From Chloroflexota bacterium (lineage in GTDB: Bacteria; Chloroflexota; Anaerolineae; Anaerolineales; Villigracilaceae), in contig JACAEM010000031.1 of NCBI GenBank assembly GCA_013388855.1, positions 124,001-188,000 on the forward strand: DNA of 64,000 bases. The letters run 5' to 3'. Below the pieces are notes generated by a model. That model searched no databases. It saw only the letters and a program-made list of their open reading frames with translations, and was not told the DNA's origin. Made by a program: the position numbers and the translations under genes. This document shows, piece after piece, positions 42,177 through 51,022 of the stretch; positions within the stretch are counted from its first letter, which is position 1; every line of letters begins with the position of its first letter.

Positions 42177-43037
42177 TCAAGGCGGAGTGGGGGTTATATA
42201 TTTGCAAAGACTGGGCTGGTTATAGACGACCACACAATCGACCCACGTTTCGCCGAACCGGACAAGTACATTGATTTGACCGAGCCACGGGTCGTACTTT
42301 CCCACGATCATTCGGCGTGGCTGATCGATCACCGCCTCCACGGGGCGGACCGCGTACATCCGCATGGAACGCGACAGCGCGCGATCCACCTCCTCGCCCT
42401 GGTGCTCAACAGCGAATTGTATCGTATTGTTCAACTGAAGCATGGCGGAGCGCAACGGTTCGTTGTTCAACGTATCCACAATCGTCCCATTGATGAGCAT
42501 GATGACCGAACAGACCAGCAGGGGGACAATTTTGCCAAAATACGAGGTCGAAAAGGCGGCAGGTTCCGTCAGCGGGATTTGCAAAATCCCCGCGAGCGAG
42601 ATGAACAATGCCACCCAGGCGGCTCCCAGGAAGAACCGGGAACTGAAATTTTCGTACACAACATAATCCAGCATTTGACCGGTTCCCGGGTCCAGCCACA
42701 GCAGAACCTTTGGGAAAATCTGGAAGGGCAGGGCAAGCGTGAGCCAGGAAAAGACAACGGAAGCGGCAAGATAGAAGGGCAGGGCAAGAATGCCCTTCTC
42801 CAGGCGCGCCACCAGCCAGCCAGCCAGCCCTCCTGCAATCATGCAAATGACAGCTCCGATGATGAACTTCAGCCATGGGTGGAACGCATATGCCTGGCTG
42901 AGCCGATAGCCGTCTATCCCCCAAGTGGCAGCGGCAAACGATAGACCGACCACCATGCCGTACACGGTTCCGATGCGCCATTTCATGCGGAGTACATCGG
43001 GGCGATGGCGGATGTCTTCAGTGGGAAAATTTTTCAT
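42177..43037 (-). CDS. Multi-span membrane protein of unknown function
   Basis: A 286-residue protein with about six hydrophobic segments between residues 20 and 190 (for example GTVYGMVVGLSFAAATWGI, FIIGAVICMIAGGLAGWLV, LPFYLAASVVFSWLTLAL, WVALFISLAGILQIPL, IVPLLVCSVIMLING) and a ~100-residue C-terminal domain predicted outside or inside as alpha/beta. No family is recognised. It starts inside the stop of the SH3 lipoprotein (overlap of four bases), so the two are translationally coupled and probably work together. Confidence 0.65.
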   Translation of the reverse strand: MKNFPTEDIRHRPDVLRMKWRIGTVYGMVVGLSFAAATWGIDGYRLSQAYAFHPWLKFIIGAVICMIAGGLAGWLVARLEKGILALPFYLAASVVFSWLTLALPFQIFPKVLLWLDPGTGQMLDYVVYENFSSRFFLGAAWVALFISLAGILQIPLTEPAAFSTSYFGKIVPLLVCSVIMLINGTIVDTLNNEPLRSAMLQLNNTIQFAVEHQGEEVDRALSRSMRMYAVRPVEAVIDQPRRMIVGKYDPWLGQINVLVRFGETWVDCVVVYNQPSLCKYITPTPP

Positions 43038-44122
43038 GGGATTGTTGAGACCTTCACTATGTAAGATGAATAGCTTTGCGAACCTGTCGGAATGGCGCTC
43101 ACATGCACCAGCACCGGGTTGTTCGGCTCCACGGGAACGATACTCCGGGTTCCACAGCCGACAACAGCCGATTGTTCCAGAACCGCCCCGTTTTGAAGGA
43201 GTTCAAAATGAGGTACGCTGCCCTGACAGGCGGTCTCCAGAAGGATCTGTCCGCTGAACGTGGTGAACGCGAGCCAATCCTCGGTGTCGCCGTCGGGGGC
43301 CGAAACGTCCCCATTGTATATCAATGTATGTATGCCCGCACGGTCAAAAAAGACTGTTTTTATAGGACGATTGACAGAATCTTCATCCAGCGGGGCGGGA
43401 AGGAGGGTCGGCGTGGGCGGAGGGGCGTTGTTGACCGGCGTTCCCGTCCCGACCACCTTGCCTGCCTCCGTGACGATGGGCAGATTCTCAACCCCGTTCG
43501 CCTGTGCAAACGCGGCGTTGATCCAGCCTTTGCCATCGGGCCCGGAGGTATATTCAATCTGGAGCCATGCCCCATTCACATCCTTGCCGGTCAGGTTGAC
43601 CACATCTTGCGGGTTGAGCGTGCCGAGGGAGTTGAAATCGGTGCCTGGTCCACTGCGTACGTTCAACTGCTGTTGGACGACGGCTACATTGCCATTTCCC
43701 GAGTCTGCCCTGCCCCCGATCACCGGGACATTGGGCGTGCCCGATGTCGTGACGTATTGTGCGGTAACCCAACCGGTCCCTTCACCCGCCTGCGGGTAGA
43801 GGATCTGCCACCAATTCCCGCCGGGATCTCTGCCCACGATTTGTACCTTCGTATTCGCCGGGAGGATCCCCAGCACTTCGCCAGCCGTGGACGGTTGTTC
43901 CCGTACGTTGATTTGGGTGGATACGGCTCCTTCCACGGGAGCAGTGGTCGGCGTGGGGGGAGGCGGGAGCGGCGTTTTGGAGGGGGATAGGGTCGATGAT
44001 GGCGGCAATGTCAGGGTGACGATGAATGAGGTTGGGGTGGCCCCGCTCCCCTCCTGAACGCTCACACTGCACCCCGCGTTGAGCACGAGGAAGGCGAGAA
44101 GGATGACAAGTTTCGATTTCAC
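43034..44122 (-). CDS. Lipoprotein with tandem bacterial SH3 domains
   Basis: A 362-residue lipoprotein: lipobox NAGC, a Thr/Pro/Ser-rich stalk (about 25-65), two SH3b domains (~65-125 INVREQPSTAGEVLGILPANTKVQIVGRD in key blocks INVREQPS and WWQILYP; ~145-205 QLNVRSGPGTDFNSLGTL, WLQIEYTSGPDGKGWI) and a C-terminal beta domain (~255-362). SH3b repeats usually bind peptidoglycan or surface glycans. Coupled to the downstream membrane protein by a four-base overlap. Confidence 0.8.
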   Translation of the reverse strand: MKSKLVILLAFLVLNAGCSVSVQEGSGATPTSFIVTLTLPPSSTLSPSKTPLPPPPTPTTAPVEGAVSTQINVREQPSTAGEVLGILPANTKVQIVGRDPGGNWWQILYPQAGEGTGWVTAQYVTTSGTPNVPVIGGRADSGNGNVAVVQQQLNVRSGPGTDFNSLGTLNPQDVVNLTGKDVNGAWLQIEYTSGPDGKGWINAAFAQANGVENLPIVTEAGKVVGTGTPVNNAPPPTPTLLPAPLDEDSVNRPIKTVFFDRAGIHTLIYNGDVSAPDGDTEDWLAFTTFSGQILLETACQGSVPHFELLQNGAVLEQSAVVGCGTRSIVPVEPNNPVLVHVSAIPTGSQSYSSYIVKVSTIP

Positions 44123-44144
44123 GGATTAATTGTACTGCCGAAAT

Positions 44145-44169
44145 AAAAACACTGCCGAAAGGCAGTGTT
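44145..44169 (-). terminator. Terminator of tRNA-Arg
   Basis: AACACTGCC-gaa-GGCAGTGTT followed on the minus strand by TTTATTTC; one arm includes the encoded CCA end of the tRNA. Confidence 0.7.
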
Positions 44170-44243
44170 GGCGCCCCCGCGCAGACTCGAACTGCGCTCT
44201 TCGGCTCCGGAGGCCGACACTCTGTCCACTGAGCTACGGGGGC
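44169..44243 (-). tRNA. tRNA-Arg (anticodon CCG)
   Basis: Minus strand: acceptor GCCCCCG/CGGGGGC, D-arm GCTCAGTGGACAGAGT, anticodon stem TCGGC/GCCGA with loop CTCCGGA (anticodon CCG, reads CGG), T-arm CGCAG-TTCGAGT-CTGCG, discriminator G and an encoded CCA (44171-44169). All stems pair. Confidence 0.95.
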
Positions 44244-44264
44244 AGGCGACGGAATTTTATCACA

Positions 44265-44293
44265 GTAAAGGCGACCGGGACCGGTCGCCTTTA
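44265..44293 (-). terminator. Terminator of the PrsW-like gene
   Basis: AAAGGCGACCGG-ga-CCGGTCGCCTTT, 7 bases after the stop, between it and tRNA-Arg. Confidence 0.75.
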
Positions 44294-44299
44294 CCACAT

Positions 44300-45286
44300 T
44301 TATGCCTTTGCCTGCGGCGCAAGTTGCACGAGTTCGGCGCGCAGTTTTTCGATGATTTGTGTATTCCCTTTTTCCTCTCCGACTTTGGAAAGCTGTTCCT
44401 TTTTGTGGGCAAGTTCTCCCAATACCTGGTAGAAGCGCGAGGTGGGGCGGAACGAGCCTGAAGTGAGCGCGGAAAGATGTACGCCTGTCTGGAAGAAGGA
44501 AACGGCGGTGTTGTACTGCTTCTGCGAGAGCAGACCGTTATTCACTTCCTCGACCAGATGCTTTTTGAGGATATTCCTCTCGTGGACGATCATCCAGATG
44601 ATGAACCCGAGCATGAACGCGTATCCGACGTAGTCGGCAAAAATGCCGATGAAGAAGCCGCCCATGCCGCCGATGACCGTGCTGAATGTATTGTGGAAGG
44701 CATGTGTCAGGACAGCGACCGTGTACCCGGCGGGGATGGCAAGGACTTTCACCAGCATGTTACTGCTCATGCGGGAGATGGCGAGACCAATCCCTGTGAA
44801 GGCGGTGAAGAATGGGTGCATCCAGCCAACCAGCAGGACGCGGATGAAGACAAGGGTCCAGAAGCCCTCCCAGCCGCCGCCCTGGAAGCCGTTTCGGTAG
44901 ATGTACAGGACGTTTTCGATGGCGGCAAATCCCATGGCGGTGATGGCTCCATAGACGATACCGTCGAGGACCGAGTCGAATTCGTTGCGGAACAGCAGGA
45001 AGACGACCAGCACTGCCAGTCCCTTTAACGCCTCTTCGATGATGGGCGCCACGATCGAGGTCGTGCCGAATTCGGCTGCCCCTTCTGAGCCGGTGACCAT
45101 GTAAATGCCGATGCCGAACATGGTATTCAAAATGAATGCGCCGCCGCCGGCGATCACCACGCCCCAGACGAACGCCGCGCCCAGCAGGAGTTTTGGCTCC
45201 TTTTCGTAGCGGTCCAGCCAGTTGACGAACGCCGCAAACAGGAACATGGGAACGAACCCAAAAAATATTGCGCCAAGCAGTGCCAT
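44300..45286 (-). CDS. PrsW-family intramembrane metalloprotease
   Basis: A 328-residue membrane protein with about eight helices. PrsW marks are clear: EE in APIIEEALKGLAVL, GAITAMGFAAIENVLYIYR (Glu of motif 2) and a conserved His in VLTHAFHNT (motif 3). Family members cut membrane-bound anti-sigma factors (as PrsW does for RsiW) or are related CAAX-type proteases. After the last helix, a ~90-residue cytoplasmic helical tail (YNTAVSFFQTGVHLS..., LAHKKEQLSKVGEEKG) is added. No sigma/anti-sigma pair is nearby. Last gene of the radical SAM operon; GGAGGAGAG precedes the ATG. Confidence 0.85.
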   Translation of the reverse strand: MALLGAIFFGFVPMFLFAAFVNWLDRYEKEPKLLLGAAFVWGVVIAGGGAFILNTMFGIGIYMVTGSEGAAEFGTTSIVAPIIEEALKGLAVLVVFLLFRNEFDSVLDGIVYGAITAMGFAAIENVLYIYRNGFQGGGWEGFWTLVFIRVLLVGWMHPFFTAFTGIGLAISRMSSNMLVKVLAIPAGYTVAVLTHAFHNTFSTVIGGMGGFFIGIFADYVGYAFMLGFIIWMIVHERNILKKHLVEEVNNGLLSQKQYNTAVSFFQTGVHLSALTSGSFRPTSRFYQVLGELAHKKEQLSKVGEEKGNTQIIEKLRAELVQLAPQAKA

Positions 45287-45301
45287 TTTCTCTCCTCCGA
45301 A

Positions 45302-45922
45302 TTAAGATTGAAAAATCAAGCGACTTCTTTCAATGCGCGTCCCTTCGAACGCAATACTCAACACATCTAACACTTCTTCCGGGCGTCCCGTTGCGCCTTC
45401 GCGGGCGGTAAGCCGCATGAAGATTTTACCATCGGGCAGGATGTCCAACCCTTCGATGAGCGGGCGCAGGTCGTATTGTTTGCCGCGGCGCTCCCGCAGG
45501 AGCGAAGCGGATTCCATGACGGAATCAATCCTCCGCTTCAGGTCGGACCCGTCGATTGCCTCCGTCAAAGTGACCTCATACTCCGCCGCGGCAACCTGCG
45601 TCTGCAAAGCGGGCGCGCGCTCATCCACAACCTCGATGCTCGAAACTTGAATTCCGATCGGCAGGGTTTCCTGCAACCTGTCGCGCAAGCCATCCAAAGC
45701 GATATCATGTTCTAGCCGCATGTCGAGCATCTCACAGCGGGAGGAGAATCCCAGCGGCAGGGCGGCGGCGATATTCAGTTTGGGCTGGGGATGAAACCCC
45801 TGCGAATATGCCAGCGGAAGCTCGGCGCGGCGGGCGGCGCGCTCCCACAGCCTGTGTAGATCGAGATGACCCGTGTAGCGCAAAGCACCCTGCTTGGAAA
45901 ATGTAATCCGAATGCGCATCAT
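45302..45922 (-). CDS. TIGR03936/DUF2344 radical SAM-associated protein
   Basis: A 206-residue protein with the family opening RIRITFSKQGALRYTGHLDLHRLWERAARRA (key block ALRYTGHLDL) and AYSQGFHPQPKLNIAAALPLGFSS. It usually stands beside or is fused to the TIGR03960 radical SAM protein, as here in the same operon. Proposed roles relate to tRNA or ribosome maturation and are unproved. Two tandem ATGs (45922, 45919) overlap the end of the DinB-like gene. Confidence 0.87.
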   Translation of the reverse strand: MMRIRITFSKQGALRYTGHLDLHRLWERAARRAELPLAYSQGFHPQPKLNIAAALPLGFSSRCEMLDMRLEHDIALDGLRDRLQETLPIGIQVSSIEVVDERAPALQTQVAAAEYEVTLTEAIDGSDLKRRIDSVMESASLLRERRGKQYDLRPLIEGLDILPDGKIFMRLTAREGATGRPEEVLDVLSIAFEGTRIERSRLIFQS

Positions 45923-46449
45923 TTTCGTTGAACGCCGTTCACTCTAAGCCAGCGTTTGATACCGGTGATATGCTCATGGTAATGGTGATAGGTGTGTTCG
46001 GCGACGCGGTCATATAGGTTATGCTGTTGGATGACCGCGTCGGGCATTTTTTCCAGGGAGGAAATGATCGATGCAAACGCCTGGAGTTCCTGCGCGACCA
46101 CATCGTCCATTGAAATGCTCTTGTACCTTTCGATGATCCATTCCTTTGGGGATTCTTCATCGAGCAGAGGGGAGCCGAAATCGGGGTAGCCAAATGCGTC
46201 GAGAAACGCATCGAGCGCCGTCTGTGTCTTGCAAGGAACATAGGTCTCATAGTTCAGAATCTCGACCATGCGGTCGGCAATGAACTGCTCATAGGCGAGG
46301 ATGTGTGCAAGGACATCCTTGATGGACCACTTCCCGGCAACGCCCTTCAAGGTCATGCGGCGCGTGTGACCGACGCGGTTCAATAACAGTTCGAATTTGT
46401 CGCGTTCGTGCATCAAACGCCCAAGGAAGACTTGTTTATTTGTGGGCAC
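45919..46449 (-). CDS. DinB/DUF1706-like four-helix protein
   Basis: A 176-residue DinB-superfamily protein (GKWSIKDVLAHILAYEQFIADRM, and the late histidines VAEHTYHHYHEHITGI that can bind a metal). Relatives act as metal-dependent transferases or protective hydrolases (ClbS-like). The start is taken as GTG at 46449, five bases after the radical SAM stop and preceded by GGGAG; the ATG at 46413 would remove the first helix. An in-frame ATG at 46527 lies inside the upstream gene and is rejected. It sits inside the radical SAM pair's operon. Confidence 0.75.
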   Translation of the reverse strand: MPTNKQVFLGRLMHERDKFELLLNRVGHTRRMTLKGVAGKWSIKDVLAHILAYEQFIADRMVEILNYETYVPCKTQTALDAFLDAFGYPDFGSPLLDEESPKEWIIERYKSISMDDVVAQELQAFASIISSLEKMPDAVIQQHNLYDRVAEHTYHHYHEHITGIKRWLRVNGVQRK

Positions 46450-46454
46450 CCGGG

Positions 46455-48416
46455 CTAGTCTCCCACCACCGGCAACTGTTCGCTGATCGCTGTTCTCGCC
46501 GGGGATTTTACATCCGGGCACTTCCACACGTCTCCGGGATTCTCGCGGCGCAAACCGGCAAAGGTCGGCAGGATGCCGCAGGCAAAGCAGTTCAAGCGGC
46601 AGTCCACACGGATCTGCCCTTCGAGCGACTGCCTGAAATCCTGGAACAGGAAGTTCTTCCGCACGGCGGCGGTGATGTGTTCCCAGGGGAAGACTTCATC
46701 CGTGCGGCGCTGACGGTGGGTGTAGAAGAGCGGGTCGAGCCCATGCTCTTCGAAGGCTTTCATCCAGGCGTCGTATTTCTTGCCTTCCTCCCAGGCGTCG
46801 AATTTCGAACCGCCTTTCCACGCGGAGTAGACCACCTCCGCCATGCGCCGGTCGCCGCGTGAAAGCCAGGCTTCGAGGTAGGAATCTTCGGCGCTGGTGA
46901 GGCTGAGTTTGATATTGCGGTCGCGTCCCAGTTCGCGGCGGAGCAGTGCCTGCTTGGCTTTGATCTGCTCGGGCGTGTCGCACGAGACCCACTGGAAGGG
47001 AGTTTGCGACTTCGGCACGAACGTACTGACACCGGCATTCAATTTTGCTTTCATGCCAATGACCTTGCGCCCTTCGGCAATGACACGCTTGCACAGGTCG
47101 GCGATTGCCTGCACGTCTTCCAGCGTTTCACTGGGATGACCGATCATGAAATACAGCTTGATCGTCGTCCAGCCGCGGCGGTAGATCTCGCGCGTGGTGT
47201 TGATGATGTCTTCATCAGGGATGAATTTGTTGATGATGCGGCGCATCCGTTCGGTGGCGGCTTCGGGCGCGAGCGTGAAGCCGCTGGCGCGTCCGTTTTC
47301 GCGCAGTTTTTCCATCAGGTCGATGGATACCGATTCGATCCGCAGGGATGGCAGGCCGATGTTCAAATGCTTGCCCGCAAATCTTTCTGCGGCTTTGGTG
47401 ACCAGCTCCAGAATGTCGGTGTAATCGGATGACGACAGGGATAAAAATGCCAGGTCTTCAAAGCCGGAATGCCTGATGGCTTCCTCTGCCGCCTGCAGAA
47501 CCTCCTCCACGCTTCTTTCACGGACCGGACGCGTGATCATCCCCGCATGACAGAACCGGCACCCGCGCGTGCATCCGCGCATGATCTCCACCGAGACGCG
47601 GTTATGAACCACATCGATGTTCGGGACGATGAAACGAGTCGGCGGGGGAGGCAGGACAGGCACAATACGCTTGGTGATGACTTTGGGAATATCGGGTATG
47701 GTCGGTTCGATGGCGGCTATAGTTCCATCGTCCATGTAAGATGTTTTGTAGAAGCGCGGGACATAGACGCCGGGGATCTTTGCTAATTCTTGTAACAGGT
47801 CTTCACGTTTGAAGGTTGGCAAGTTGGCAGGCTCGAACGTTTCAACTCTTAAACCTTTAAACTTTTGAACGAGATTGATGATATCGTGTATTACTTCCTC
47901 CCCCTCGCCAATGACGAACGCGTCGATGAAGGCGTGCATGGGTTCGGGGTTCATGGTGGAGTGCCCGCCCGCGATGATGACGGGGTGTGTCTCGTCACGG
48001 TCAATCGAGCGGACGGGGATGCCTGCCAGGTCGAGCACGTTCAGCGCATTGGTGTAGAGAGTCTCGTAGGGGAGGGTGATGCCGATGAGGTCGAAACAAG
48101 CCAAGGGGCGTTTCGATTCGAGCGTGTACAACGGGATGCCGTGTTCGCGCATCAACGCTTCCATATCCAGCCAGGGCGCATAGGCGCGTTCCGCCAGCGC
48201 ATCCTCCCGCTGGTTGACCTGGTCATAGAGAATCTTCAATCCAACGTTCGAGACGCCGATATCGTAAATATCGGGGAAGACAAAAGCGACCCTGGCGGAA
48301 ACCTTGTCCCAATCTTTGACGATGCTGTTGAGTTCTCCCCCCACATAGCGACCGGGTTTCTGTACCTTTAAGAGAATTTTGTCTAATTTCCGTTCGATCT
48401 GTTCACTGGTAAGCAT
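46455..48416 (-). CDS. TIGR03960-family B12-binding-domain radical SAM protein
   Basis: A 653-residue iron-sulfur enzyme: a cobalamin-type N-terminal domain (~1-180; PDIYDIGVSNVGLKILYDQVN, GGHSTMNPEP), radical SAM core with RGCTRGCRFCHAG (three Cys; ~270) and LAPEAATERMR, and a C-terminal substrate region. Family function is not established; genomic neighbours point to RNA or ribosome maturation. Around residues 183-216 (VQKFKGLRVETFEPANLPTF) the chain is roughly ten residues longer than relatives, the DNA there being an AAGTTGGCAGG-type repeat. Start MLTSEQIERK at 48416 fits the family. First gene of a four-gene operon. Confidence 0.88.
   Translation of the reverse strand: MLTSEQIERKLDKILLKVQKPGRYVGGELNSIVKDWDKVSARVAFVFPDIYDIGVSNVGLKILYDQVNQREDALAERAYAPWLDMEALMREHGIPLYTLESKRPLACFDLIGITLPYETLYTNALNVLDLAGIPVRSIDRDETHPVIIAGGHSTMNPEPMHAFIDAFVIGEGEEVIHDIINLVQKFKGLRVETFEPANLPTFKREDLLQELAKIPGVYVPRFYKTSYMDDGTIAAIEPTIPDIPKVITKRIVPVLPPPPTRFIVPNIDVVHNRVSVEIMRGCTRGCRFCHAGMITRPVRERSVEEVLQAAEEAIRHSGFEDLAFLSLSSSDYTDILELVTKAAERFAGKHLNIGLPSLRIESVSIDLMEKLRENGRASGFTLAPEAATERMRRIINKFIPDEDIINTTREIYRRGWTTIKLYFMIGHPSETLEDVQAIADLCKRVIAEGRKVIGMKAKLNAGVSTFVPKSQTPFQWVSCDTPEQIKAKQALLRRELGRDRNIKLSLTSAEDSYLEAWLSRGDRRMAEVVYSAWKGGSKFDAWEEGKKYDAWMKAFEEHGLDPLFYTHRQRRTDEVFPWEHITAAVRKNFLFQDFRQSLEGQIRVDCRLNCFACGILPTFAGLRRENPGDVWKCPDVKSPARTAISEQLPVVGD
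47811..47870. repeat. AACCTTCCAAC-type repeat inside the radical SAM gene
   Basis: GAAGGTTGGCAAGTTGGCAGG followed by AACTCTTAAACCTTTAAAC: the same short words as the arrays at 58627-58832 and 59260-59334, read in frame on the minus strand. Confidence 0.6.
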
Positions 48417-48612
48417 GATGAAAATTATAACAGAAAGAGTTATCGGACAATTCACGACTGAGCGGCGGCTATTGGGAGTTTTGGGGGAACGGGCGGATTC
48501 TCAGGGAGGTGTGTGAACTATCGAAATTGAAAACTCAAAAAATGGACGCGTCCTGTACAGTGGTTTTTTATCATACTAAGATTATTTCAGAAGATCAAAA
48601 GGAGAAATGAAA

Positions 48613-49296
48613 ATGAAAATGAAAAAGATTGCTCTTTTATTGCTTGTTCTGGTGTTGACGGCATGTACTTCTGCAACGGAGGCGCCGCAGGTTGTCGCAC
48701 CCACCGAGGTTCTTCCCTCTCCCACGCCGGTCGTTGTTGTGCAGACTGTCCTTGTTGAGCCGACACAGGCGCCGACCGAGGTGCCTCCCACGGCAGAGCC
48801 TCCCACAGCCGCGCCTCCGGTGGTGGTGACTGTGGTCGTAGAGGCGACGCAGGTTCCCCCGACGAGCGCTCCCGCAGCCGCCGCACCGACGGAGTCCACC
48901 GGCGGACTTATCACCGTGGATCCCATCCTGGGCGCCGGTTATTTCACGGATATGACGCGCACCGGCAATCAGTTGTCCCTGCGCTGCCAGCTTTACAAGG
49001 AGATCACCTTCAAAGTGAAGCCGCTGGTCGATACGATCACCCAGGTGGAATTCTATTACCGCATTGTGGATCGGACCACCGGCACCCCATTTGAATGGCA
49101 GAACCGGGGCAAGATGATCCCCGAAGCCGATGGGACGTTCACGCTCGTATTCAATGGCGAGCAGGTAAACGCCGACTCCCGCCGACCCAACGCCTGGTTC
49201 GATTTTCAGTTCATTGGTTTGAGCAAGACCGGCGGTGTGGTGGGACGCAGCGAGAAGATCGAAAAGCAGATCACATATACCTTTGAGTGTCCGTAA
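48613..49296 (+). CDS. Lipoprotein with Thr/Pro-rich stalk and beta domain
   Basis: A 227-residue lipoprotein: signal with lipobox LTAC, a long Pro/Thr/Val/Ala stalk (about 20-95; VVVQTVLVEPTQAPTEVPPT), then a ~130-residue beta-type domain (DPILGAGYFTDMTRTG, LYKEITFKVKPLVDTITQVEFYYR, TFTLVFNGEQVNADSRRPNAWF) of no named family. AAGGAG at 48599-48604 fits the ATG at 48613 better than that at 48607. Single-gene unit ending in a terminator. Confidence 0.72.
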   Translation: MKMKKIALLLLVLVLTACTSATEAPQVVAPTEVLPSPTPVVVVQTVLVEPTQAPTEVPPTAEPPTAAPPVVVTVVVEATQVPPTSAPAAAAPTESTGGLITVDPILGAGYFTDMTRTGNQLSLRCQLYKEITFKVKPLVDTITQVEFYYRIVDRTTGTPFEWQNRGKMIPEADGTFTLVFNGEQVNADSRRPNAWFDFQFIGLSKTGGVVGRSEKIEKQITYTFECP

Positions 49297-49315
49297 TATC
49301 ACCCCATAAACCATC

Positions 49316-49349
49316 GAGCCGGGGAGCCATGCTCCCCGGCTCTTTTTCT
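49316..49349 (+). terminator. Rho-independent terminator
   Basis: GAGCCGGGGAGC-cat-GCTCCCCGGCTC followed by TTTTTCTT. Confidence 0.88.
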
Positions 49350-50026
49350 TAATCGCTCCGCGGTTTGAAGCGTTTGGTAATGCCCTCGCTCAGGAGCAGC
49401 ACGGCTTTTTCGTGACCGGCTTCGATGGCAAGGTCGAGAGGCGTTTTTCCGTCGTCGTTATGGACAGTGAGGTCTGCGCCGCCATAGAGCAGGATGCGGA
49501 TCATTTCCACATCACCGTTTTGCGCCGCGGCGTGGAGCGGGGTGCCGCCGCCCTGTTCGCGGATGTTCGGGTCGGCGTTGTGTTCCAACAGCATCTGCAC
49601 GATCTTGCAATGCCCGCCCGCCGCAGCGGACTGGATGGGCGCGGCTTGGAGCTCGTTACGCGACCGGGCGTTGACGGATGCGCCCGCCTTGACAAGGTAT
49701 TCCGCCGATTCAAAGTGACCGAAGAAACATGCCAGTCCGAGCGGCTGGAAGCCGTCTTCCGCGCAGGCGTTGACGAGTTCGGGGTCGCGCGCCAGCAGGC
49801 GGATGATGTTGTTGATCTTGCCGGTCGCGGCGGCTTCGAAGATGTTGATGGCGACGGTCTTGTCAGCAAGGAAGGAGGCGATCTCCGGCTCCTGGTGGTA
49901 GGCGGCGACCAGGATCGGGCTGAGTCCATTTTCCTTGCGGTGGATCAGCCCCGGGTCGAGGGCGAGGCGGCGTTCCACCTCCTCCCTGTTCCCTTCCTTG
50001 ATGGCGTCGAAAAATTCCTTGCTCAT
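49349..50026 (-). CDS. Ankyrin-repeat protein
   Basis: A 225-residue protein made of about six ankyrin repeats (for example EDGFQPLGLACFFGHFESAEYLVKAGASVN in blocks PLGLACFFGH and LVKAGASVN; GGTPLHAAAQNGDVEMIRILL; DGKTPLDLAIEAGHEKAV). It is cytoplasmic, with no signal or membrane segment; ankyrin stacks bind protein partners. The start is MSKEFFDAI at 50026; the open frame upstream overlaps the aldo/keto reductase. Last gene of a minus-strand cluster beginning near 52873. Confidence 0.88.
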   Translation of the reverse strand: MSKEFFDAIKEGNREEVERRLALDPGLIHRKENGLSPILVAAYHQEPEIASFLADKTVAINIFEAAATGKINNIIRLLARDPELVNACAEDGFQPLGLACFFGHFESAEYLVKAGASVNARSRNELQAAPIQSAAAGGHCKIVQMLLEHNADPNIREQGGGTPLHAAAQNGDVEMIRILLYGGADLTVHNDDGKTPLDLAIEAGHEKAVLLLSEGITKRFKPRSD

Positions 50027-50049
50027 GGTGTGATCTTGGAGCCGGTCTC

Positions 50050-50904
50050 CTAGACGAACAACGGCTCGAACAGATGCGCGGATTGTATCATCTCTTCCAT
50101 TTCGGGACCGCCAAGGCGCCTGAAATTCCGGCAGGCGTTGAGCACCAGCGGCAGGATGCGCGTGTCGCCCGCGGTGCATAACCCGGTCACGTCATACGAG
50201 AGCGCAAAGTTTACGGCGCGCTGGATCTCGTCCTGCTGATCGAACGGCTCATACCAGGTGGCGGCGGTATGTCCCCTTTTACCCCACGGCGCTTTCGTAA
50301 TGGTTTTGATGACCATCGTGCCGACATCCTTTGCCTTGCATACGGCGATGAGTTCCTCGGTATATCTTCGGTATTCGGGATTTGCCATTTGGATGAAATT
50401 CAGCGGGAAGAGGACGGAATCGAAATCGAACCGCCGCAGCGCTTCGAGGTAGATCTTCGGCGCTTCCGCCCCGTGACCGGTGATGCCGATAAATCGGATG
50501 AGTCCACGCTGACGCGCTTCGATGAACGCCTCCAGCGCGCCGCCCTTTCTGGTGATGGCGTCCAGTTCTTCCATGGTGGTGATGGCGTGCGCCTGGTAGA
50601 GGTCGAAGGACTCGGTCTGCAACAGTTTGAGCGAACGCTGCATCTCAGCCCACGCGCCCTGTCTGGTGCGCTCCATGGTCTTGCAGCCAAGGAAGAAGCG
50701 GCTGCGTTCGCGCGGCATCCACGGACCGACGCGGCGTTCCGCCTGCCCGTAGGAGGGGGCGATGTCGATGTGGTTGACGCCCGCTTCGATGATCTGCTCC
50801 ATCACCTTGTCGGCGTCCGCTTGCGAGATCTCCCAGAACGCCGCCGCGCCGAAGATGGCGATTGTACTCCTATGACCGGTGCGCCCGAACCGTCTGGTTT
50901 CCAT
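50050..50904 (-). CDS. Aldo/keto reductase
   Basis: A 284-residue (beta/alpha)8 oxidoreductase: NHIDIAPSYGQAERRVG (Asp and Tyr of the catalytic tetrad), FFLGCKT (Lys), DLYQAHAIT (His) and the cofactor-binding end. NAD(P)H-dependent; substrate not predictable. Cys-rich iron-sulfur ends of some relatives are missing. ATTCGGAGGAAAC precedes the ATG at 50904. A 118-base gap with an inverted-repeat element separates it from the aminopeptidase upstream. Confidence 0.9.
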   Translation of the reverse strand: METRRFGRTGHRSTIAIFGAAAFWEISQADADKVMEQIIEAGVNHIDIAPSYGQAERRVGPWMPRERSRFFLGCKTMERTRQGAWAEMQRSLKLLQTESFDLYQAHAITTMEELDAITRKGGALEAFIEARQRGLIRFIGITGHGAEAPKIYLEALRRFDFDSVLFPLNFIQMANPEYRRYTEELIAVCKAKDVGTMVIKTITKAPWGKRGHTAATWYEPFDQQDEIQRAVNFALSYDVTGLCTAGDTRILPLVLNACRNFRRLGGPEMEEMIQSAHLFEPLFV

Positions 50905-50927
50905 GTTTCCTCCGAATTGAATCCTGC

Positions 50928-51019
50928 CTTTGCGAGAGCGGCGGCTTGCGCCATGACGAAGCAACCCCAACCCATTCTGTGCGATTGCTTCATGGCGGCC
51001 GCATGGGTCATTCGCAAGG
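50928..51019. repeat. Inverted-repeat element between aminopeptidase and aldo/keto reductase genes
   Basis: Outer arms CCTTTGCGA / TTCGCAAGG and inner arms CCATGACGAAGCAA / TTGCTTCATGG. It shares the TTGCGAG and GAAGCAA words with the element at 32223-32318; a fragment (GAACGAAACGAAGCAATC) is at 30127-30144. Confidence 0.5.
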
Positions 51020-51022
51020 ACG

